A DNA stretch of 14,038 bases from Acidobacteriaceae bacterium (GTDB lineage: Bacteria; Acidobacteriota; Terriglobia; Terriglobales; Acidobacteriaceae): positions 3,938-17,975 of the forward strand of contig PLKU01000059.1 of NCBI GenBank assembly GCA_003140705.1, written 5' to 3'. This document shows positions 7,824-12,048 of this stretch, in pieces; the first letter of the stretch is position 1; every line of letters starts with the position of its first letter. The notes under the pieces are model-generated. The model was not told the DNA's origin and searched no databases. It was given only the letters and a program-made list of their open reading frames with translations. The position numbers and the translations under genes were made by a program.

Positions 7824-9731
7824 TTACTTTTGGCGAAGATCGACCACGCTGCGCACTTCAGCTTGAAAGATTTCCATCGCCCGCTGAACCAGCGGATTGG
7901 CCAATGCTGCCTCCTGGACACTGCCGGCAAGCGGGCCAGCCATTGAAGTGTTGGACTGTGAGCTTGCTCCATTGGTCTCGCCCGGGACAATTAACAGGCG
8001 GGTTGGTGCACCGCAGCGTTGTAACTCCTGGCGAATGATCTTCTCCGCAGCGGCATTCACTGTCAAGGCAACCATCTTCTTGCCCACGCCCGGGACTTCA
8101 ATGCGCAGGCTGGCGCCATCGATCGTCCAGAATCCGGAGCCGAGTAACTGGGCAGCAGAGCTATGTCCGGCATCGACCAGTGCGGACCCGACTGCGTGGC
8201 GCATCGATCCCATACTGAGTTCGCCCGAAGAGGGCGGTGAGCTAGCAGGAGCCTTGGCGAGCGCGCCCTCTGTAAGAGCGGCTGTGGAACCATAGCCTGG
8301 GGCTGGACTTGCGACGGCCGGAAAAGGCGCCGAACCTGAAAATGGGCTCGTCGATACGGATGTTGCTGGGGGATCGGGCGGCGGTGCAGAGCGCTCCACT
8401 GTGGCTACAGGAGCCGAGGAAGACTCCATTCTTGTGCCTGGGTTCCAGCTACCACCCGTTGTTCCGAACGGTGAAATCGTTGAAGCGGGGGTGGATGCTG
8501 CGGGGGCTGGGCGCGACGGAGCTGCGACGGGTTTTGAAGGACCTGGTATCGAAACGCTTCGGCTTGCTGAGGCGCCTGTGCCACTTGCCATCCCACTGAG
8601 CAACTCTTCGAGGGGCAAAAGGCGCTGCGCATGAATCAACTTCAGTAAACCGAGTTCCAGATGAAAGCGCTGCTCCTGTCGATAGTTCAGATCGTCAAAG
8701 GTTCGAAGAACGATCTGCAGATTACGGGTCAGCTCTTCCTCAGTAAATAACAGGGCGGTGCGTGCGGCGCGGGCGCGCTCATCGCCAGAAATTTGGAGTA
8801 GTTCAGTCTTTTCTCCACCCACCTTGGCCATCAGGGAGTTGCGCAAGTACCTGACCATCTGTCGCGCCAGGGACGAGGGGCTGTGTCCCGCGTTGACAAG
8901 AAGATTCAACTGCTCCATCAGCTCGGCACTCTGACCCGCCGCGACGGCTTCTAGCAGGCGCTCGAAGACGGCGTTGGGTACCGAACCCATCAACTCCCGG
9001 ATCTGCTCCGCCGAGAGCGCGGGATGCCCATCCTGGGTGGGTGCAGAAGCAATGGCTTGATCCATGATCGAGAGTGCGTCACGCATGGAGCCGTCGCCTG
9101 CCTCGGCAAGCAGGGCAAATGCGTCGTCTTCAGCCTGCACCTGTTCCTGGATGGCGATCATCTTCAACTGGGCCAAAATGTCGTCGAATTTCACCGCATG
9201 AAAGCTGAAGTGCTGGCAGCGCGAGCGGATGGTCTGCGGAATGTCCTCCGGCTGCGTCGTGGCCATCATGAAGATCACGTGCGCGGGCGGCTCCTCCAGC
9301 GTCTTGAGCAGCGCGTTGGACGCCGGGGTCGAGAGCATGTGGACCTCGTCGACGATGTAGACCTTCCAGCGCCCCGGCGTTCCGAGCGCGGCATGCGCCA
9401 CCAGGTCGCGCATGGCGTCGACCCCGTTGTTGGACGCCGCGTCCAATTCGTGGACGTCGAGCGACGTGCCCTGGGTGATCTCCGTGCACGAGGTGCAGCT
9501 GCCGCACGGCTCACCGTCGACGGGGGCGGCGCAGTTGAGCGCCTTCGCCAATATGCGGGCTGAGGAGGTCTTGCCCGTGCCGCGCGGCCCGCTGAAGAGG
9601 TACGCATGCGACACGCGGTCGTCTCGCACGGCGCTGTGCAGGGCGCGCACCACATGGTCCTGCCCCAGCAGTTCGTCGAAACGCCCCGGCCGAAAACGCC
9701 GGTAGAGCGAGACGAAGGGGACATCAGCCAT
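7824..9731 (-). CDS. dnaX: DNA polymerase III subunit gamma/tau (composite gene)
   Basis: Clamp-loader ATPase of the replicative polymerase, 635 residues from the ATG at 9731. Domain I shows Walker A GPRGTGKTS (48-56), four zinc cysteines (67, 76, 79, 82), Walker B VYIVDEVH (124-131) and sensor 1 ATT (157-159). The helical domains II and III continue to about 380. Residues 381-507 are a Pro/Ser/Ala-rich linker, and the last 128 residues are a folded C-terminal region. The first 150 or so residues are Actinobacteria-like (YRRFRPGRFDELLGQDHVV, DVHELDAASNNGVDAMRDLV). From about IFMMATTQPEDIPQTIRSRC (153-172) onward the protein is Acidobacteriota-like, and GC content drops at the same place. The gene therefore looks joined at about 9,250-9,300. 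The frame stays open upstream to 9887, but that extension runs through the SRP RNA and is not protein-like. No strong ribosome site precedes ATG 9731. Confidence 0.93.
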   Translation of the reverse strand: MADVPFVSLYRRFRPGRFDELLGQDHVVRALHSAVRDDRVSHAYLFSGPRGTGKTSSARILAKALNCAAPVDGEPCGSCTSCTEITQGTSLDVHELDAASNNGVDAMRDLVAHAALGTPGRWKVYIVDEVHMLSTPASNALLKTLEEPPAHVIFMMATTQPEDIPQTIRSRCQHFSFHAVKFDDILAQLKMIAIQEQVQAEDDAFALLAEAGDGSMRDALSIMDQAIASAPTQDGHPALSAEQIRELMGSVPNAVFERLLEAVAAGQSAELMEQLNLLVNAGHSPSSLARQMVRYLRNSLMAKVGGEKTELLQISGDERARAARTALLFTEEELTRNLQIVLRTFDDLNYRQEQRFHLELGLLKLIHAQRLLPLEELLSGMASGTGASASRSVSIPGPSKPVAAPSRPAPAASTPASTISPFGTTGGSWNPGTRMESSSAPVATVERSAPPPDPPATSVSTSPFSGSAPFPAVASPAPGYGSTAALTEGALAKAPASSPPSSGELSMGSMRHAVGSALVDAGHSSAAQLLGSGFWTIDGASLRIEVPGVGKKMVALTVNAAAEKIIRQELQRCGAPTRLLIVPGETNGASSQSNTSMAGPLAGSVQEAALANPLVQRAMEIFQAEVRSVVDLRQK

Positions 9732-9777
9732 GGGCGCCGAGCCTATCGGCGTGCTCTGACGGCGACGCCGGCATTCG

Positions 9778-9887
9778 GTGCGGTGGCCAGGTTGGCTACG
9801 GCACACGGCCATACCCGCTGAGAGCTGCTGCCTTCCGGCCCTGACTCGATTCACGAGCGGCCGTTGCGCAGGACCCGGCCACCGCAC
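9778..9887 (-). ncRNA. ffs: signal recognition particle RNA, bacterial small (4.5S) type
   Basis: The minus strand carries the SRP core: GTCAGGGCCGGAAGG followed by CAGCAGC (complement of 9824-9845), the internal-loop and tetraloop region bound by Ffh. The ends pair perfectly over 11 bases, GTGCGGTGGCC with GGCCACCGCAC (9778-9788 and 9877-9887), closing a rod of 110 bases, the expected length for the Alu-less bacterial form. It lies 46 bases upstream of the dnaX start on the same strand, a position common in Actinobacteria. The exact mature ends are inferred from the pairing. Confidence 0.93.
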
Positions 9888-9948
9888 CCAACAACGGCGA
9901 CGTGGTGTGGGCCACCCTACCTCCCGATCCGGGGCGGGGGCCCTCGGC

Positions 9949-9954
9949 TAGCCT
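9949..9954 (+). promoter_or_regulatory. possible -10 element for tRNA-Ser(GGA)
   Basis: TAGCCT fits the loose TANNNT -10 consensus of high-GC bacteria and lies 14 bases before the tRNA. No -35 match is visible at the right distance, so this is a weak call. Confidence 0.22.
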
Positions 9955-9968
9955 GACCGGGCTGACAG

Positions 9969-10056
9969 GGAGGCGTGCGAGAGCGGCCGAATCGGCACGA
10001 TTGGAAATCGTGTGTTGTGCAAGCAACCGTGGGTTCAAATCCCACCGCCTCCGCCA
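9969..10056 (+). tRNA. tRNA-Ser(GGA)
   Basis: An 88-base class II tRNA. The acceptor stem GGAGGCG (9969-9975) pairs with CGCCTCC (10046-10052), followed by discriminator G and an encoded CCA (10054-10056). The anticodon stem CACGA/TCGTG holds the loop TTGGAAA, anticodon GGA, which reads UCC and UCU. A long variable arm typical of serine tRNAs follows, then the T arm with GGTTCAAATCC. It sits just ahead of tadA. Confidence 0.96.
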
Positions 10057-10057
10057 C

Positions 10058-10564
10058 ATGCCGCCCGACCCGCTGACCGACGATGCCGCTATGGCGCTCG
10101 CCCTCGCCGAGGCGCGCCGGGCCCTGGCCCATGGCGACGTGCCTGTGGGTGCCGTCACCGTGGTGGGCGGCGAGCTGGTGGCGGCCCGCCACAACGAGCG
10201 CGAGCGCACCAAGGACCCCACAGCCCACGCCGAGTTGCTCGCCCTGCGCGACACTGCCATTGCCCTCGGGGGCTGGCGGCTGTCCACGGTCACCTTGGTG
10301 GTGACCCTCGAGCCCTGTGCCATGTGCGCCGGTGCCCTGGTGGCGGCCCGGGTGGGACGGCTGGTCTTCGGGGCCTTCGATCCCCGGGCGGGCGCGTGCG
10401 GGACGCTCTACAACCTGTGTGCCGACCCCCGGCTCAACCATGAGGTGCCCGTCACGCCCGGCGTGCGGGGCCCCGAGTGCGGTACTCTCTTGACCTCGTT
10501 CTTTGCCGGAAAACGGGCGCTCTCAGCTGCGACACCTCCCGGTGGTCGAGGGCACAGCGACTAG
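10058..10564 (+). CDS. tadA: tRNA-specific adenosine deaminase TadA
   Basis: A 168-residue cytidine/adenosine deaminase-fold enzyme that converts A34 to inosine in tRNA-Arg(ACG), allowing it to read CGC and CGA. The zinc site is complete: HAE with His57 and catalytic Glu59, and PCAMC with Cys87 and Cys90. LNHEVPV near the C-terminus is also typical of TadA. I chose ATG 10058, one base after the encoded CCA of tRNA-Ser(GGA). There is no room for a ribosome site between them, so translation would be leaderless after tRNA processing, or would start at the internal ATG at 10091 (Met12, still before the conserved core). The stop TAG at 10562 lies 10 bases before the second serine tRNA. The tRNA-tadA-tRNA order suggests co-transcription. 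Confidence 0.93.
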   Translation: MPPDPLTDDAAMALALAEARRALAHGDVPVGAVTVVGGELVAARHNERERTKDPTAHAELLALRDTAIALGGWRLSTVTLVVTLEPCAMCAGALVAARVGRLVFGAFDPRAGACGTLYNLCADPRLNHEVPVTPGVRGPECGTLLTSFFAGKRALSAATPPGGRGHSD

Positions 10565-10567
10565 GAT
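10562..10567 (+). promoter_or_regulatory. possible -10 element for tRNA-Ser(CGA), overlapping the tadA stop
   Basis: TAGGAT fits TANNNT and lies seven bases before the tRNA 5' end, the right distance for initiation at or next to position +1. Its TAG is also the tadA stop codon. No convincing -35 is seen, so read-through from tadA remains as likely. Confidence 0.25.
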
Positions 10568-10574
10568 CTCTCCT

Positions 10575-10663
10575 GGAGGGATGCGAGAGTGGCCGAATCG
10601 GACGGTCTCGAAAACCGTTGTGCCTCATGGGTACCGTGGGTTCGAATCCCACTCCCTCCGCCA
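10575..10663 (+). tRNA. tRNA-Ser(CGA)
   Basis: An 89-base class II tRNA. Acceptor GGAGGGA (10575-10581) pairs with TCCCTCC (10653-10659), then discriminator G and encoded CCA (10661-10663). The anticodon stem ACGGT/ACCGT holds the loop CTCGAAA, anticodon CGA, which reads UCG. It has a long variable arm and the T loop TTCGAAT. Its body resembles the GGA isoacceptor 520 bases upstream, including the D-arm region GCGAGAG.GGCCGAATCGG. Confidence 0.96.
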
Positions 10664-10736
10664 CCGGGTCGAGACGGCCCGTCGCATCTCTGACGAAGGA
10701 TTTTGGGGCAGAGCAGGCGTTCTGCCGGCAGCACCT

Positions 10737-10752
10737 GGTCGTCACCACGACC
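10737..10752 (+). promoter_or_regulatory. hairpin just upstream of a ribosome binding site
   Basis: GGTCGT (10737-10742) and ACGACC (10747-10752) form a perfect stem with a four-base CACC loop, extendable by a wobble and a C-G pair. It ends three bases before the AAGGAG ribosome site of the next gene. It could affect translation or be an operator; nothing in the sequence decides. Confidence 0.3.
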
Positions 10753-10767
10753 GGAAAGGAGTCAACC

Positions 10768-11040
10768 ATGGCACGCGCACGCTCGACATTCGGCAAGCTG
10801 CAGCGCGATCAGGCCAAGAAGGATCGGGCCCGGGCGAAGATGGATGATCGGCAGTCCCGCCGCGAGGACAGGGCGTCCGAGGAAGTCCAGGGTGGCAACG
10901 CCCAGGGCGAAGTTGTCGACCAGGCCCGCTTGCTCGAACAGTTCGCCGCGTTGCACGAGGACCTGGCCGACGGCCGCATTTCGCTGGATGACTTCGAAGT
11001 CCGCCAGGAGGAGCTCCGCGCCAAGATGGTCGTCGAGTAG
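10768..11040 (+). CDS. small basic protein with SHOCT-like C-terminal segment
   Basis: A 90-residue protein with two halves. Residues 1-38 are strongly basic and helical, rich in Arg, Lys, Asp and Gln, beginning MARARSTFGKLQRDQAKKDR; this suggests nucleic-acid or ribosome contact, but that is inference. After an acidic spacer (about 39-53), residues 54-88 (LLEQFAALHEDLADGRISLD and on through FEVRQEELRAK) match the SHOCT pattern, a short C-terminal oligomerisation module of the form LxxLxxLxxxGxIxxxEFxxxKxxLL. No enzyme motif is present. AAGGAG at 10756-10761, six bases before the ATG, supports the start. It follows tRNA-Ser(CGA) by 104 bases and converges on the MBL-fold gene. I do not know its function. 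Confidence 0.75.
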   Translation: MARARSTFGKLQRDQAKKDRARAKMDDRQSRREDRASEEVQGGNAQGEVVDQARLLEQFAALHEDLADGRISLDDFEVRQEELRAKMVVE

Positions 11041-11043
11041 GGC

Positions 11044-11079
11044 AGAGGTACCCAAGTAGGGAGAGGTACCCAAGGGGAG
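11044..11079. repeat. 18-base tandem duplication after the SHOCT-like gene
   Basis: AGAGGTACCCAAG occurs at 11044-11056 and again at 11062-11074, an 18-base period with slight drift at the end of the second unit. It begins three bases after the stop codon, in the gap between convergent genes. Probably a local slippage duplication. Confidence 0.7.
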
Positions 11080-11082
11080 GGA

Positions 11083-11120
11083 CCGCGCCCGGGATCCGCA
11101 GGCGATTCAGCCGGGCGCGG
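11083..11120. terminator. GC-rich hairpin between convergent genes
   Basis: CCGCGCCCGG (11083-11092) and CCGGGCGCGG (11111-11120) form a 10-bp perfect stem with an 18-base loop, spanning the TGA stop of the minus-strand MBL-fold gene. It follows the end of the plus-strand gene at 11040. The strong stem between converging ends suggests a bidirectional terminator, though there is no T-run. Confidence 0.4.
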
Positions 11121-11922
11121 CGCGGCCTTCGAGCCAGCGCCGGAAGCCGGCCGCGTTGGAGTGGACACCGTTGAGGGTGTCGAGCTTCTCCTTGTGGGCG
11201 GGGTCGATGTCGCCCATCGTGGCGTCGAAGCGGGCGGCGAGCGCGTCGGCGATGTCGGCACCCTGGCGGTAGGCGGCTTCGGCCGTCTCCGCCCACTGGC
11301 GCAGCGTCTCGTCGGCCTCGGCCAACAGGTCGGCCGGCGACTCGAGCAGCCCGTAGTGGGCCAGCGCGATCGCCTCCGGTTGGCGCGCCGCGAACTTCTG
11401 CAGCGAATGGAGGGCCAGGTCCAGGTCGAAGTCGGGAGGCGGGGTGGCCGGGCGCAGCACCCCGCCGTCGGGCAGCTTGACCCCGACCGCGTCCCCGGCG
11501 AAGAGCACCCCGCTGGCTGAGTCGATGAACCCCACATGGTGCTTGGCATGGCCGGGCGAGTCGATGGCCACCAGGGTGCGGTCGGCGCTGACGGCGATCT
11601 CCTCCCCGTCGGCTACGACGTGCAGGCGCGCCGCCTCCGTCGGTTCCATGCGCCCGTAGAGCGAGTCGAGCAGCGGGCCGTAGACCCGCGCCGCCGAATC
11701 GATCAGCCGGGTGGGGTCGGCCAGGTGGCGCGCCCCCTTCTCGTGCACGTAGACGGTCGCGTTCGGGAATGCCCTCGCGACGTCGCCGACGCCGCCGGCA
11801 TGGTCGAGATGGATGTGGGTGACGGCCACCCCGGCCAGATCGTCGGCGCCGACCCCGAGGCCGTCCAGACCCTCCTCGAGCGGGTGAACCACGCCCGCCG
11901 CCAGCTCTGGCGATGGATGCAC
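11107..11922 (-). CDS. MBL-fold metallo-hydrolase, N-terminus lost at a junction
   Basis: A glyoxalase II-like metallo-beta-lactamase-fold enzyme. Metal ligands: THIHLDHAGG (35-44, numbered from the GTG at 11922) with His36, His38, Asp40 and His41; a His in DSPGHAKHH; Asp in FAGDAVG; and a late His in AHYG. The middle RPATPPPDFDLDLAL stretch is typical of an actinobacterial MBL subfamily. Substrate unknown. Family members normally have 40-60 residues before HxHxDH, with two strands and a conserved Asp (VDTG type). Here only about 20 plausible residues (EEGLDGLGVGADDL) precede it, then unrelated sequence, and the frame closes at a stop at 11953-11955. The first 15 or so residues in this interval probably belong to the neighbouring segment, so the natural start is missing. 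Confidence 0.8.
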   Translation of the reverse strand: MHPSPELAAGVVHPLEEGLDGLGVGADDLAGVAVTHIHLDHAGGVGDVARAFPNATVYVHEKGARHLADPTRLIDSAARVYGPLLDSLYGRMEPTEAARLHVVADGEEIAVSADRTLVAIDSPGHAKHHVGFIDSASGVLFAGDAVGVKLPDGGVLRPATPPPDFDLDLALHSLQKFAARQPEAIALAHYGLLESPADLLAEADETLRQWAETAEAAYRQGADIADALAARFDATMGDIDPAHKEKLDTLNGVHSNAAGFRRWLEGRAAPG

Positions 11923-12048
11923 GAGCAGCGCGCCGACGTCTCCGAAGCGGAGCTATCGCGTGCGTGGCGCGCCAACCACGTGCGGAACGTGGTGTGCGGC
12001 GGATGGATCGAAGGGAGCGACGGGAAGTGGCAGGGGAAGTCGTGTTGA
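11881..12048 (+). CDS. C-terminal fragment of an unidentified protein
   Basis: In this frame the last 55 or so residues before the TGA at 12046-12048 look coding: Trp- and Arg-rich and helical, with LWRWMHEQRADVSEAEL, then RAWRANHVRNVVCGGWIEG and a short polar tail. Upstream of about 11,880 the same frame runs antisense to the MBL-fold gene and loses protein character, so the true N-terminal part is absent. The stop overlaps the GTG start of the following long gene by 7 bases, as in an operon. I do not recognise the family; a small winged-helix-like or accessory domain is only a guess. Confidence 0.5.
   Translation, partial: RVNHARRQLWRWMHEQRADVSEAELSRAWRANHVRNVVCGGWIEGSDGKWQGKSC

Noticed and set aside
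8800..8820. Possible slippery site in dnaX for a shorter gamma product
   Set aside because: The only A-run in frame (GAA AAG in GGA GAA AAG) does not form an X XXY YYZ heptamer, so there is no support for programmed frameshifting.
9732..9887. 52-residue N-terminal extension of DnaX starting at 9887
   Set aside because: It is Arg-rich non-family sequence lying over the SRP RNA; the family start MADVPFVSLYRRFRP begins at 9731.
9250..11880. Genomic island inserted at a tRNA gene
   Set aside because: No integrase, attachment repeats or mobile genes; the segment edges lie inside dnaX and the hydrolase gene rather than at the tRNA ends.
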